Of a stretch of DNA of 43,987 nt, positions 1 to 9,573 are shown piece by piece (position 1 is the first letter of the stretch; each line of letters starts with the position of its first letter). A model generated the notes under the pieces. That model saw nothing but the letters and a program-made list of their open reading frames with translations, was not told the DNA's origin and did no database searches. The stretch covers positions 1 to 43,987 of the forward strand of contig JABIWM010000152.1 of NCBI GenBank assembly GCA_018701255.1, read 5' to 3'. The DNA is from Alphaproteobacteria bacterium (GTDB lineage Bacteria; Pseudomonadota; Alphaproteobacteria; Puniceispirillales; UBA1172). Position numbers and translations under genes: made by a program.

Positions 1-322
1 CTGGCGCGGCCATGCAATCGGCTGGCTTGCGCATAGGTGCCGGTGATGTGATAGCAATAATCGCCGCCTCAATACCGCCTGTCACTTTGCGTGTTGGCTG
101 AACCGTCAGATGCTCCCCCGGCAACGCATGGGGTACATATATGATATTATCATGATCATCATGTGCTATGCCGTCACCTTGCGCGCCAAGGTGATCAATC
201 CGCACATCCACCGGCGGCATATGCCGCAAAGACAGCTCGCGATGCATTTTGGACGATTTACGATTAAATCGCCCACGCCTGCCCGATAGTGCCGATGTTT
301 TCCGGCCTGTTTTTTGTGACAT
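1..322 (-). CDS. TRAM-domain class I SAM-dependent RNA methyltransferase (RumA/RlmD/TrmA type), N-terminal part, truncated by window edge
   Basis: Not in the ORF track because it runs off the edge. My reverse-strand translation from 322: MSQKTGRKTSALSGRRGRFNRKSSKMHRELSLRHMPPVDVRIDHLGAQGDGIAHDDHDNIIYVPHALPGEHLTVQPTRKVTGG..., a typical TRAM domain pattern (V.I..LG..G.GIA......YVP.ALPGE). Confidence 0.72.
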   Translation of the reverse strand, partial: MSQKTGRKTSALSGRRGRFNRKSSKMHRELSLRHMPPVDVRIDHLGAQGDGIAHDDHDNIIYVPHALPGEHLTVQPTRKVTGGIEAAIIAITSPAPMRKPADCMAAP

Positions 323-361
323 GATTATATCTATCCGTGATGGTCATCACCACATGTTCCG

Positions 362-412
362 TTAGCTTTTCTGGCGGCTTTTCTGGTGGCTTTTCTGGCA
401 GCTTTTCTGGCA
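362..412. repeat. 12-bp tandem repeat, about 4 copies (ggcttttctggc-like), immediately 3' of the Fe-ADH stop codon
   Basis: agcttttctggc ggcttttctggt ggcttttctggc agcttttctggc read directly. Confidence 0.85.
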
Positions 413-418
413 ACTGGT

Positions 419-1588
419 CTATCGGCCGTGATGCAGGGCTTCCATTATCAGCGCTTCGACATCGGCCTGTGTTGATGCTTTCGGATTTGTGCCATAAGCG
501 CTGTCTTTCATGGTTTTTTCAGCAAGCCGTGACACCGCGTCATCGGGTATCCCAAGCTCAGACAGGTTTTTAGGAATATCCAGCAAATCAAGCCAATCAC
601 AAACCGCGCCATAAAACCCGTCAAAACTGTGATCCGATAAACCCATCATATGCGTCAAATCAGGGACTTTTGCAGAAATGGCATCAGCATTAAATCGCAA
701 CACCGCCGGTAATATCACGGCATTGGTCAAGCCGTGATGCGTGTCATATTCTGCTCCCACCATATGTGAGATAGCATGCACCAGCCCCAACCCCTTGATA
801 AATGATACGCCAGCCAGACATGATCCAACCAGCATCGCGCCTCTGGCTTCCAGATGATCTGGCTGTTTATAAACTAGCGGCAGGTTCGGATAGATTAGCC
901 GCATGGCTTCCAGCGCGGCACCATCGCAAAGCGGATGAAAATCATTGATCACATAGGCTTCGACAGCATGAACCAGCGCATCTACCCCTGTCCATGCCGT
1001 CAGCTTGGGCGGCAATCCAATAGTTAATTCAGGATCAAGAATAACCGCCACCGGTTTTTGCAAAGGGTGAACAATACACCATTTCATCATCAGTTCTGTG
1101 TCTGTGACCATTGCCGTGCTTTCGGTTTCAGCACCGGTTCCTGCGGTCGTTGGAATACAGATTAACGGCGGAAACGGGTTTGCCGCATCAATCGCAGGTG
1201 GGGTTTTTTCCCATTCAAACGCCCATAAATCATGCGTGTTATTAACCACCAGCGAAATGGCTTTACCGCCATCCATGCCGCTACCACCACCAATGGCAAT
1301 CACCCCATCATGACCACCATCAAGATAGCATTTCCGGCCAGCCATAATTTCTGTATCGCGGGGATTTGGTGAAATATCCGAATATAACGCCGCATCCATG
1401 CCTGCCGCTGTCAGATCAGCCATGATAGCGGCAATGAAAGGCAAATCAGCACTGCCCTTATCGGTAACAATAAACGGCTTTTTCATATTCTGATCAAGAC
1501 AGAGCCGTGCCAGTTCTTTAATCCGGCCGGGGCCATAGGTAATAGGGACTGGAAATGACCAATCCTGAAATGATGTAAAATCAATCAT
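419..1588 (-). CDS. Iron-containing alcohol dehydrogenase
   Basis: GGGSGMDGGKAISL, PTTAGTGAETESTAMV, and a His-rich metal-site region (HAISHMVGAEYDTHHGLTNAVILP). ATG at 1588 is preceded by GGAG; a GTG at 1600 is an alternative start. Confidence 0.9.
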   Translation of the reverse strand: MIDFTSFQDWSFPVPITYGPGRIKELARLCLDQNMKKPFIVTDKGSADLPFIAAIMADLTAAGMDAALYSDISPNPRDTEIMAGRKCYLDGGHDGVIAIGGGSGMDGGKAISLVVNNTHDLWAFEWEKTPPAIDAANPFPPLICIPTTAGTGAETESTAMVTDTELMMKWCIVHPLQKPVAVILDPELTIGLPPKLTAWTGVDALVHAVEAYVINDFHPLCDGAALEAMRLIYPNLPLVYKQPDHLEARGAMLVGSCLAGVSFIKGLGLVHAISHMVGAEYDTHHGLTNAVILPAVLRFNADAISAKVPDLTHMMGLSDHSFDGFYGAVCDWLDLLDIPKNLSELGIPDDAVSRLAEKTMKDSAYGTNPKASTQADVEALIMEALHHGR

Positions 1589-1589
1589 A

Positions 1590-1631
1590 GGTAACTCCAC
1601 GGTAACTCAACGGTAACTTAAGGTAATAAAA
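1590..1631. repeat. 10-11 bp tandem repeat ggtaactccac/ggtaactcaac/ggtaacttaa/ggtaataaaa
   Basis: Read directly between Fe-ADH and typA, overlapping the Fe-ADH translation start region. Confidence 0.75.
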
Positions 1632-1805
1632 TCAGGGCAAAATATATCATCTGCATATATCTAAACCAAGGTAAATCCCTAATATTGTTATGATATTAGA
1701 AACAAATGATGCAAATTTTTCATTTTTTTCTTGATTTTATTGCTGTTAAGGGTAGCTATGAGCATGATTCCGATAATGGAATACAAAATGTCAGGATTTC
1801 CCCAC

Positions 1806-3632
1806 ATGTCACAAGAGTTCCAAGAATTGCGCAACATTGCCATCATCGCCCATGTTGACCACGGCAAAACCACCTTGATTGATGCCATCATGAAACAGAG
1901 TGGGGTATTCCGCGACAATCAGCAAGTTGATGAAAGAATGATGGATTCTGGTGATCTGGAAAAAGAGCGCGGCATTACGATTCTGGCGAAACCTACTTCT
2001 GTCGTCTGGAAAGACACTCGCATTAATATTATTGATACCCCCGGCCATGCTGATTTTGGTGGGGAAGTGGAACGCGTGCTTGGCATGGCAGATGGCGTTA
2101 TTCTGTTGACTGATGCCGCCGAAGGCCCAATGCCGCAAACAAAATTCGTGCTTGGTAAAGCGCTCAAACAAGGTTTGCGCCCGATTGTGATCATCAATAA
2201 AATTGACCGCAGTGATGCCAGACCGGATGAGGTGGTAAACGAAGTTTTTGATCTGTTTGTTGCGCTTGATGCCGATGATGCCCAGCTGGACTTTCCTATT
2301 CTTTACGCATCAGGCCGTAGCGGTTGGTGCGTGAATGATCTGACCGATGATCGCAAAAACCTTGACCCATTGCTTAATGTTATACTGGATCATGTTCCCG
2401 CCCCACAATTTGACGGAAATGCCCCATTTGCCATGCTAGCCACATTGCTGGATGCAGACCCTTATTTAGGGCGTTGTCTGGTTGGACGGGTGATGCAGGG
2501 AACAGCCAAGGTTAATGAAACTGTCCGCGCCATTAATTTGAACGGTGACGTTGTTGAAAGCGGTCGTCTGACCAAATTGCTGCGATTTGAAGGATTGGAA
2601 AAAGCAGCGGTTGAAAGCGTGCAAGCCGGTGATATCGTCTGTATTGCCGGATTAAGCAAAGCATCCGTGGCTGATACCATTTGCGCCCCGCAAGTGACTA
2701 CACCGATTGCGTCAACCCCGATTGATCCACCGACCATGTCGGTAACTATTACAGTTAATGATTCTCCGCTTGCTGGCCGTGACGGGAAAAAAGTCACATC
2801 AACCGCTATCCGCAAACGGCTATTAGCCGAAGCAGAAACCAATGTTGCTATCACATTTAATGAAAGCGGCGATAAAGACGCGTTTGAAATTGGCGGTAGA
2901 GGCGAATTACAGCTTGGGGTTCTGATCGAAACCATGCGCCGCGAAGGATTTGAATTGACCGTGTCGCGGCCAAGAGTTCTCTATAAAACGGATGAAAACG
3001 GCCAACGGCTTGAACCTATAGAAGAAGTCACCATTGATGTCGATGATGAGTTTTCGGGCGTTGTTGTGGACAATCTGAACCGCCGCAAAGGTGACATGGT
3101 TGATATGCGCGCCGCCGGTGCCGGCAAAACCCGATTGATCTATCATGTGCCTTCACGCGGATTGATCGGATATCCTAGCACGTTTTTATCTCAAACCCGT
3201 GGAACTGGCGTATTAAACCGGATTTTCTATTCTTATTCGCTGTTCAAAGGTCATATTGATAGTCGCCGTAATGGGTCGCTCATTTCCACCGATAACGGCG
3301 CAACGGTAGCATATGCGCTATTTAATCTGCAAGATCGGGGCGAGATGTTTGTCGGCTCACAGGTTGAGGTTTATCAAGGCATGATCGTTGGTGAACATAA
3401 TCGTGAAAATGATCTTGAGATTAATGTTCTCAAAGGCAAGCAATTAACAAATGTACGGGCATCCGGCACGGACGAATCTATCCGGCTAACCCCGCCACGG
3501 TTGATGTCACTCGAAGACATGATGGCTTATATTAACGATGATGAATTGCTTGAGGTAACACCAAATCACCTGCGGCTTCGCAAACGTCTGCTTTGCCCGC
3601 ATGAGCGCAAAAAGGCCTCACGCGCCTCCTGA
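1806..3632 (+). CDS. typA: Translational GTPase TypA/BipA
   Basis: ELRNIAIIAHVDHGKTTLIDAIMKQSG, DTPGHADFGGEVERVLGMADGVILLTDAAEGPMPQTKFVL, NKIDR; full length. ORF opens at 1731; the start is likely one of the internal ATGs (1788 or 1806). Confidence 0.96.
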   Translation: MSQEFQELRNIAIIAHVDHGKTTLIDAIMKQSGVFRDNQQVDERMMDSGDLEKERGITILAKPTSVVWKDTRINIIDTPGHADFGGEVERVLGMADGVILLTDAAEGPMPQTKFVLGKALKQGLRPIVIINKIDRSDARPDEVVNEVFDLFVALDADDAQLDFPILYASGRSGWCVNDLTDDRKNLDPLLNVILDHVPAPQFDGNAPFAMLATLLDADPYLGRCLVGRVMQGTAKVNETVRAINLNGDVVESGRLTKLLRFEGLEKAAVESVQAGDIVCIAGLSKASVADTICAPQVTTPIASTPIDPPTMSVTITVNDSPLAGRDGKKVTSTAIRKRLLAEAETNVAITFNESGDKDAFEIGGRGELQLGVLIETMRREGFELTVSRPRVLYKTDENGQRLEPIEEVTIDVDDEFSGVVVDNLNRRKGDMVDMRAAGAGKTRLIYHVPSRGLIGYPSTFLSQTRGTGVLNRIFYSYSLFKGHIDSRRNGSLISTDNGATVAYALFNLQDRGEMFVGSQVEVYQGMIVGEHNRENDLEINVLKGKQLTNVRASGTDESIRLTPPRLMSLEDMMAYINDDELLEVTPNHLRLRKRLLCPHERKKASRAS

Positions 3633-3664
3633 GAAAGTCAGATCATTCTGGCAAGAGAATAACA

Positions 3665-4294
3665 ATGACAATACAGCTTGCCAAATATAGTTTTGTTCTG
3701 GCTTTAGGGTACTGGCTATATCAGTTCACCCAGAACAGCTTTGATACATTCGGAATCCAGTTCCGTTTTCTGACCCATTGGGGCATCAGCCTTGCCATGG
3801 CTGTGCATTTCATGAACTGGCGGCGGCGACTGGCTGGTCTGCCGGAAAGCTATCATGCTTTTAACGCGGCGGTGGTTATTCTGAATATTCTGGTCGTGTT
3901 TTTATACTGGCGGCTTTATTTCATTGATCCCGCGCTCGTCAATGGTGACAAAATCCCTGTCTGGCATCAGGAATATTATATGCATATTCTGGGGCCATTA
4001 TTGCTGTTTATTGATGCGGTCTGGTATAATCGGGCGTTTCGCGGATTTATGAAAGGCTGTTTTGCCACCATATGTCTATGCCTGATTTATATCATCTGGC
4101 TTGAGGTATTGGTGCGGCCACTAAACAGCGTGCCTGTTGGTGATGTGACCGCTGGTCTGCCTTATCCTTTCCTGAATGATATGGACTGGGGCGGCAGACA
4201 ATTCTTTTATATAACAACCACCGGTACTGGCATATTTGCCTTTATCATCTGCTGGGTGATCGGGAACGTATCTGACCGGCTCAGAACGGATTAA
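3665..4294 (+). CDS. Multi-pass membrane protein, possibly FAR-17a/AIG1-like (or Pr6Pr-like)
   Basis: About six hydrophobic segments; layout FRFLTHW...YYMHILGPLLLFIDAVWYN...GLPYPFLNDM resembles AIG1/ADTRP-type membrane proteins. Family call from memory of motif layout only. Confidence 0.5.
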   Translation: MTIQLAKYSFVLALGYWLYQFTQNSFDTFGIQFRFLTHWGISLAMAVHFMNWRRRLAGLPESYHAFNAAVVILNILVVFLYWRLYFIDPALVNGDKIPVWHQEYYMHILGPLLLFIDAVWYNRAFRGFMKGCFATICLCLIYIIWLEVLVRPLNSVPVGDVTAGLPYPFLNDMDWGGRQFFYITTTGTGIFAFIICWVIGNVSDRLRTD

Positions 4295-4313
4295 CCGTAC
4301 CGCCATTGATCCG

Positions 4314-4769
4314 CTATTCAGCGTAATTGACGCCTTCGATTTCGCAATATCGGGCTTTAGCCAGTTGGGATTTCTGATCATCCACCATGCGAACCCATGC
4401 ATCATAGCCCAGTGTTTTTGCCATCCGGCCAGATAGATTTTGCAATATCTGTTTACACTCACCAGTATCACCAGCTTCTATCCCGACATTTGGCATCCCG
4501 CATATGGTTTCTGTTGTCCGAAACACATCACCAGACGCATCCATGACCAGAACAGAAACCTTTTCAATGGTGCGGCGGCTGTTATTTTTATGTTGTAGCC
4601 GCAAGATATAATTGGTGGAAATACCATCGGCATCATCACCAAAAGCCACATCTACCAGACAGGTGACTTTATCTTTATCATGCGCGGATACCGGCATGAT
4701 GGTGAGGCATAATATAGCAAGGGGAATGGCAAAACAGGACGATATCAACACACGGGATCGGTTCAACAT
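4314..4769 (-). CDS. Hypothetical secreted/periplasmic protein
   Basis: N-terminal signal peptide (MLNRSRVLISSCFAIPLAILCLTIMPVSAHDK); several Cys in the mature part; no family recognised. Confidence 0.6.
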   Translation of the reverse strand: MLNRSRVLISSCFAIPLAILCLTIMPVSAHDKDKVTCLVDVAFGDDADGISTNYILRLQHKNNSRRTIEKVSVLVMDASGDVFRTTETICGMPNVGIEAGDTGECKQILQNLSGRMAKTLGYDAWVRMVDDQKSQLAKARYCEIEGVNYAE

Positions 4770-4818
4770 TTCACACTCTTATCTGATTAGAATAAAACAT
4801 CCTGTTTCATATAGCCGC

Positions 4819-5565
4819 TTATTCGGCATCAAAGGCATCGGCCAGTTCAGCCATGCTATTAAATTGCATATCAACATGCGGGATATCACCCGGATTCATC
4901 GTTGCCCCAAAACCGTCTTTATTATGGCGGCGGTATATCCAGCAATTTTTCAGCCCAAAACGATTGGCTGGCTCATGATCATGGAACATGCTTTCTGCGA
5001 CATGCAAAATCTCATGCTTTTGAATTCCACGATGCGCCAGTTGTTCCAGCATATATTCAAAATTCCGGGCAGAAGGCTTATAGCTGCCAATATCTTCGGC
5101 GGTATAAACGCCATCAAAATCAATGCCTAGCCGTGCCGATGATCCCTGAAAGCTGATATTATCGGTGTTGGTTAGCACCGCCAGTTTGATATGTTTTTTC
5201 AATCTGGCCAATGCCGCCCGACTATCATCAAAGGCTGGCCATTGCCGCACCGATAAGCCATAAGCCTGACATTCTTCCCATGATACGGAAATATTCCATT
5301 CCTCAGCCAGCCGGCGATAAACCACGGCCAGTAATTCGGTATATGGTTTGTCCGGTGTCCAGCGCTGGGTAGTGGATTCATGAAACGCATGTGCCTGCAA
5401 TATCTCATCACGCGATAAGGGATCAATGCGCTGATCAGTGAGAGGTTTAAGCGCATTAACCATGCCGCTTTCCCAATCAATAAGCGTTCCATAAACATCA
5501 AAAGTCAGAATTTTATAATCACGGAGATTCATATCGGGCTTGCCTAAATGATTTATATCAAACAA
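4819..5565 (-). CDS. HAD family hydrolase, haloacid dehalogenase type II-like
   Basis: YKILTFDVYGTLIDWESGM, AVLTNTDN, GSYKPSARNFEYML, HVAESMFHDHEPA. An internal Met at 5532 may be the real start. Confidence 0.88.
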   Translation of the reverse strand: MFDINHLGKPDMNLRDYKILTFDVYGTLIDWESGMVNALKPLTDQRIDPLSRDEILQAHAFHESTTQRWTPDKPYTELLAVVYRRLAEEWNISVSWEECQAYGLSVRQWPAFDDSRAALARLKKHIKLAVLTNTDNISFQGSSARLGIDFDGVYTAEDIGSYKPSARNFEYMLEQLAHRGIQKHEILHVAESMFHDHEPANRFGLKNCWIYRRHNKDGFGATMNPGDIPHVDMQFNSMAELADAFDAE

Positions 5566-5647
5566 AACCCTAACATAGCTATCAAGTCAGAACAAATTGC
5601 GAATAAGCGCTGATTACCATTTCCATCAAAACAAATAGTTAAGATGA

Positions 5648-6037
5648 TTATAGAATTTTGATATCGGATTTCAGCTTACGCAAGCTTTTGCTAGCTTCTT
5701 TCAGCAATTCGGATAAATGATCAATTTCCATGTTCATATTCTGAATTTTCTTTTGTAACGCTGATTTTGATAACGGTTGCTTAATTTTGCGCTTGCCCAG
5801 TTCTGCCATCAAAAACGCCGGCGATACCCCAAGGATGCCTGATAAAGCGACCAGCTTATTGATCCGTGGCTCTGACCGGTCTTGTTCCCAGTTGGTGAAC
5901 GTCATTTCCTTAACGCCGACAATACGCGACAATTCTGCCGTTGTGTAACCGGCCTCTTCGCGAAGCATGGCGATCCGCCCACCAAGTGTGTGCTTTTCTT
6001 CGACATGCTCGCTATTTATCATTGATTTTTTAGACAT
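5648..6037 (-). CDS. XRE/Cro-CI family HTH regulator with C-terminal coiled-coil-like segment
   Basis: GGRIAMLREEAGYTTAELSRIVGVKEMTFTNWEQDRSEPRINKLVALSGILGVSPAFLM is a classic HTH_3 pattern. Confidence 0.88.
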   Translation of the reverse strand: MSKKSMINSEHVEEKHTLGGRIAMLREEAGYTTAELSRIVGVKEMTFTNWEQDRSEPRINKLVALSGILGVSPAFLMAELGKRKIKQPLSKSALQKKIQNMNMEIDHLSELLKEASKSLRKLKSDIKIL

Positions 6038-6139
6038 GGGAACACCTTAATATAAAACCTGTATTTTGTAAATAAGCGACTATGATGTCGCAAATATTAC
6101 ATTTTAGATTATGCCGGGCAGCGTTAATCCCCTCACCGT

Positions 6140-6937
6140 CTAGGATGCCTGATACAATACCGGAAAGTCATGTCCGGCCAATGCCGAACCAACAGGAACA
6201 TCCAGATCAGGAAAAGCCGGTGAGCATTTGGCCGGTTCTGCACAGACCCGCGCCTCATCGCCAACCAGCCGGAATGATATGGCACGCCTGCGGGTTGATG
6301 CGTTGTTGCCAGCCGCGCCATGCAGGGTGCGGAAATCAAACGCTATCGCATCCCCCGGTTTAACGTCCCATCCCAGAATAGGGAACTGATCAGGGTTATT
6401 GGCAATATCCGGCACCGCTTGACGCGTGTCATTTTCTATCAGGGCATCGCCATTAAACCGTTCTGGCCGGTATAGCCCGTCTGCTTTATGTGAGCCTTTG
6501 ACATATTGCACACAATTTTCGCGCTTTACCTCATCCAGCGGCACCCAGAAGCTAACCGTTTGTTTTGCTTCAACAAAATAATAAGGTTGATCCTGATGCC
6601 ATGGGGTTGGAAAACTGGAACCCGGTTCTTTGACCAGCACATGATCATGAAATATCTGCACGGTTTTTGATCCGGTTAATTCTGACGCCAATGCACCAAG
6701 CGGTGAGTTGAGAACAAAATCCTGATATTCCGGCACTTGCGACCAGACGCAATAATCCTGAAAAAACGGCGCCGTTCCATCATCCGGCTGATAGGTGCGC
6801 TCACGCCAGCTGGGGTTTGCCATATTGCGCTCAATGCCTTGCCGCAAATGTTCTACCCAATCGGTGAAAACACCATCCAGTTTAACCGCCCCGTCTGTTG
6901 CAAAATCAGATATCGTCTGTTCCGATAACATATCCAT
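6140..6937 (-). CDS. Phytanoyl-CoA dioxygenase (PhyH) family Fe(II)/2OG oxygenase
   Basis: HDHVLVKEPGSSFPTPWHQDQPYYFVEAKQTVSFWVPLDEV...YVKGSHK...FDFRTLHGAAGN. Start chosen at MDMLSEQ (6937) after AAGGAG; ORF opens at 6967. Confidence 0.88.
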   Translation of the reverse strand: MDMLSEQTISDFATDGAVKLDGVFTDWVEHLRQGIERNMANPSWRERTYQPDDGTAPFFQDYCVWSQVPEYQDFVLNSPLGALASELTGSKTVQIFHDHVLVKEPGSSFPTPWHQDQPYYFVEAKQTVSFWVPLDEVKRENCVQYVKGSHKADGLYRPERFNGDALIENDTRQAVPDIANNPDQFPILGWDVKPGDAIAFDFRTLHGAAGNNASTRRRAISFRLVGDEARVCAEPAKCSPAFPDLDVPVGSALAGHDFPVLYQAS

Positions 6938-7005
6938 CACCTTATTCTCCTTAATTCGGTTAAACATAGCCTAGAATCTTACCGCCACATGATCAATATT
7001 AATGA

Positions 7006-7932
7006 TTAATGATCAAGTGTTATGATATTATGACCGGTACCGGTTATCCGTCTAGCTAATTCAGCAATATGGACAGGGCTGATCTCGCAACATCCGCCAA
7101 TGATCTGCGCGCCTGCGGATATCCATTCCAGCGCATAATCCGCATATTTTTCAGGCGGTAAATCTGTTCTTGCGGTCAGCTCATCAACGGTCTGCCCCGG
7201 CTGCATTTCCTTGACGCTGGTAAAGCCATTGGCATATCCGCCAAACATCAGCCCGCTTTTCTGCAAAACCGGCATGGCGGCGGTTACGGCTTCGGGATAG
7301 CAACAATTGATCATCACCCCATCCGGCGGGTTTTCCGCCAGCTGTTCTACCACCCAATCCAGCCGTTCTCCTGACCGTAACTGATTGCTGGCATCATCGT
7401 TAAGCGTGAACGCCACATAGACAGGCTTGCCCACCTCTTTTGCGGCGGCAATCGCGGCGCTGGCTTCTTGCCAGTTTGTCATTGTTTCAACAAAAAACAC
7501 ATCAACGCTGTCTTTCTGGAGCGCAACGATCTGGCGGAACTCATCCAGCGACTGTGCATAGCCATAAGCGCGTTCATGAACATAGCTCGCCACCAATGGC
7601 GGCAAGCATCCGGCAATGGTGATGTCTGAGCGCGGTAATCCCTCGGCGGCAATGGCATCATTGGCGATCCGAATAGCGGTATGTTGCGCGTCTTCAAACT
7701 GCGCTTCAAACCCGTGCATGGCCATGCGGGTTGGCGTTGCTGTATAAGTATTCAGCGTCAACACTCTGGCACCAGCCTGCATAAATGCCCGATGAACATC
7801 CAGCACAATATCCGGTTGTTCCAGCATTACCTTAATCGACCATAGAGGGTGCGTTTCCCCAGTGTAACGCAAGCTGATTTCCTGCCCCAGACCGCCATCC
7901 AGCAATACAATATCGCGCATCATGCTATCCAA
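7006..7932 (-). CDS. Homocysteine S-methyltransferase family protein (MmuM/BHMT-like)
   Basis: LLDGGLGQEISLR, GVMINCCYPEAV, IIGGCCEISPVHIAELA (Zn-binding Cys plus CC). Confidence 0.88.
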   Translation of the reverse strand: MDSMMRDIVLLDGGLGQEISLRYTGETHPLWSIKVMLEQPDIVLDVHRAFMQAGARVLTLNTYTATPTRMAMHGFEAQFEDAQHTAIRIANDAIAAEGLPRSDITIAGCLPPLVASYVHERAYGYAQSLDEFRQIVALQKDSVDVFFVETMTNWQEASAAIAAAKEVGKPVYVAFTLNDDASNQLRSGERLDWVVEQLAENPPDGVMINCCYPEAVTAAMPVLQKSGLMFGGYANGFTSVKEMQPGQTVDELTARTDLPPEKYADYALEWISAGAQIIGGCCEISPVHIAELARRITGTGHNIITLDH

Positions 7933-8079
7933 ACCTATTAGTGAATTAGTTAATTAATAAATGATAATGTAATTTGTCAGCCAACGGAGAACAGGTCAAT
8001 AGAGCTGTTACCCAAACTAGTGGTATATAGACAGAAACCGCAACTGCCGTTATGGTGCCATCACTTTATCAGCTCAAAG

Positions 8080-8283
8080 ATGACTAGCCTAAACATGATA
8101 TCAGACCAGACATCTTCTGTGCATCATCCGTCTGTTAATGATGCGGATACCCATGATGAAACCATCATGACCGATCATTTGATGGATCATTTTTCCACTT
8201 GGTATCTGGCGACGGTGCTATCGGTTGATCTGTTTAAGCTATTCTTACATCATTATCGGGAATCCCACCCTGCGGAAGACTGA
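8080..8283 (+). CDS. Small hypothetical His-rich protein
   Basis: ORF 8020..8283; MTSLNMISDQTSSVHHPSVNDADTHDETIMTDHLMDHFSTWYLATVLSVDLFKLFLHHYRESHPAED. No family recognised; may not be coding. Confidence 0.3.
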   Translation: MTSLNMISDQTSSVHHPSVNDADTHDETIMTDHLMDHFSTWYLATVLSVDLFKLFLHHYRESHPAED

Positions 8284-8358
8284 TTTTACTTGTATCTGAT
8301 TTTGTTTCCTCGCTAGGATAGATGCCAGTGAACACATCAGGGCAGTATGTAATCGACC

Positions 8359-9573
8359 ATGACCGGCACAACCACCATCCTAGAAAAACTCATAGCGTTT
8401 CCCACCGTTAGCCGGGATTCGAACATGGCCTTGATCACCTATGTGGCTGATCTGCTGGCGCAATATGGTATTGAATCCGATATTATCAGCAATGCCGACG
8501 CGACCAAGGCTAATCTGTATGCCAGCACCGGACAGAGCCGCCTTGGCGGTGTCATGTTATCGGGGCATACGGATGTTGTACCGGTTGATGGCCAGAACTG
8601 GACATATGATCCGTTTATCATGTCTGATGCGGATGACCGGTTTTATGGTCGCGGCACCACCGATATGAAAGGTTTTGTTGCCGCCAGCATATCATCCATG
8701 ATTGTGGCTAGCCGGTTGGAGCTCAAAGAACCATTGCATCTGGCTTTATCCTATGACGAAGAACTGGGCTGTCTGGGCGTGCCATCGCTGTTGCATATGA
8801 TGGCGGCAACCGATATCCGGCCAGCCATGTGTATTGTTGGTGAGCCAACAGAAATGAAACTGGCGGTTGGCCACAAAGGTAAAACCGCTATCACCGCCGA
8901 ATGTTGCGGACGTGAAGCACATTCCGCCCTTGCCCCGACCGCGGTTAACGCCCTGCATCTGGCCTGTGATCTGGTCGGTGCTATCCGGGCATTGCAAGCC
9001 GATATTGCCGAACATGGCGCAAAGGATCATGATTTTAACATTCCCTATACCACGCTTCATGCTGGTATCATGTCTGGCGGCGTTCAGGTAAATATCGTGC
9101 CGAATAAAGCCAGCGTTCATTTTGAAATACGCAATATCGCCGAAGATGATCCCATGGCTATTCTGGATCAGTTGAAATCGCGGCTTGAGCCTGTCATTAC
9201 CGCCGCCCGCGATATCGCCCCCAATGCCGCCATTGATCTGACCATCACGAACAGCTATCCGGGGTTGAACACGCCAAAACATGCGGATATTGTGTCTTTT
9301 ATGAAAACGCTGACCGGCAGTAATGCCACGATCAAGGTGGCGTTCGGCACCGAAGGTGGGCTGTTTAGCCGTGATCTGGGGATACCGACCATTGTTTGCG
9401 GGCCCGGATCAATGGATCAAGGCCATAAGCCGGATGAGTTTATCAGCAAAGCCCAGCTAGCATCATGTGATCATATGCTGGCCGCGCTGAACCAGCGGCT
9501 CAAAGACGGCACAATTGGCATGCCTGCATCACCCGAAATAGTGGCAGAAGCAAAAGCCGGAGCAAAAACGTGA
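8359..9573 (+). CDS. argE: Acetylornithine deacetylase/ArgE-type M20 peptidase
   Basis: LIAFPTVSRDSNMALI, MLSGHTDVVPVDGQNW, FYGRGTTDMKGFVAA, SYDEELGCLGVPSLL, VGEPTEMKLAVGHKG, FGTEGGLF. Confidence 0.88.
   Translation: MTGTTTILEKLIAFPTVSRDSNMALITYVADLLAQYGIESDIISNADATKANLYASTGQSRLGGVMLSGHTDVVPVDGQNWTYDPFIMSDADDRFYGRGTTDMKGFVAASISSMIVASRLELKEPLHLALSYDEELGCLGVPSLLHMMAATDIRPAMCIVGEPTEMKLAVGHKGKTAITAECCGREAHSALAPTAVNALHLACDLVGAIRALQADIAEHGAKDHDFNIPYTTLHAGIMSGGVQVNIVPNKASVHFEIRNIAEDDPMAILDQLKSRLEPVITAARDIAPNAAIDLTITNSYPGLNTPKHADIVSFMKTLTGSNATIKVAFGTEGGLFSRDLGIPTIVCGPGSMDQGHKPDEFISKAQLASCDHMLAALNQRLKDGTIGMPASPEIVAEAKAGAKT

Noticed and set aside
337-573. ORF encoding SFSGGFSGGFSGSFSGN repeat protein
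   Set aside because: It overlaps the Fe-ADH C-terminus on the opposite strand and arises from the 12-bp repeat; no independent coding support.
1809-2171. Antisense ORFs inside typA (1809-2171, 1919-2197, 2462-2935, 2907-3146)
   Set aside because: Shadow ORFs opposite a strongly supported conserved gene.
4612-5130. 172-aa plus-strand ORF
   Set aside because: Antisense to both the secreted-protein and HAD genes, whose translations carry clear family or signal features.
8746-9282. 178-aa antisense ORF in argE and similar long shadow ORFs (10191-10664, 41-kb region)
   Set aside because: Composition typical of reverse-strand reading of a coding gene; no domain pattern.
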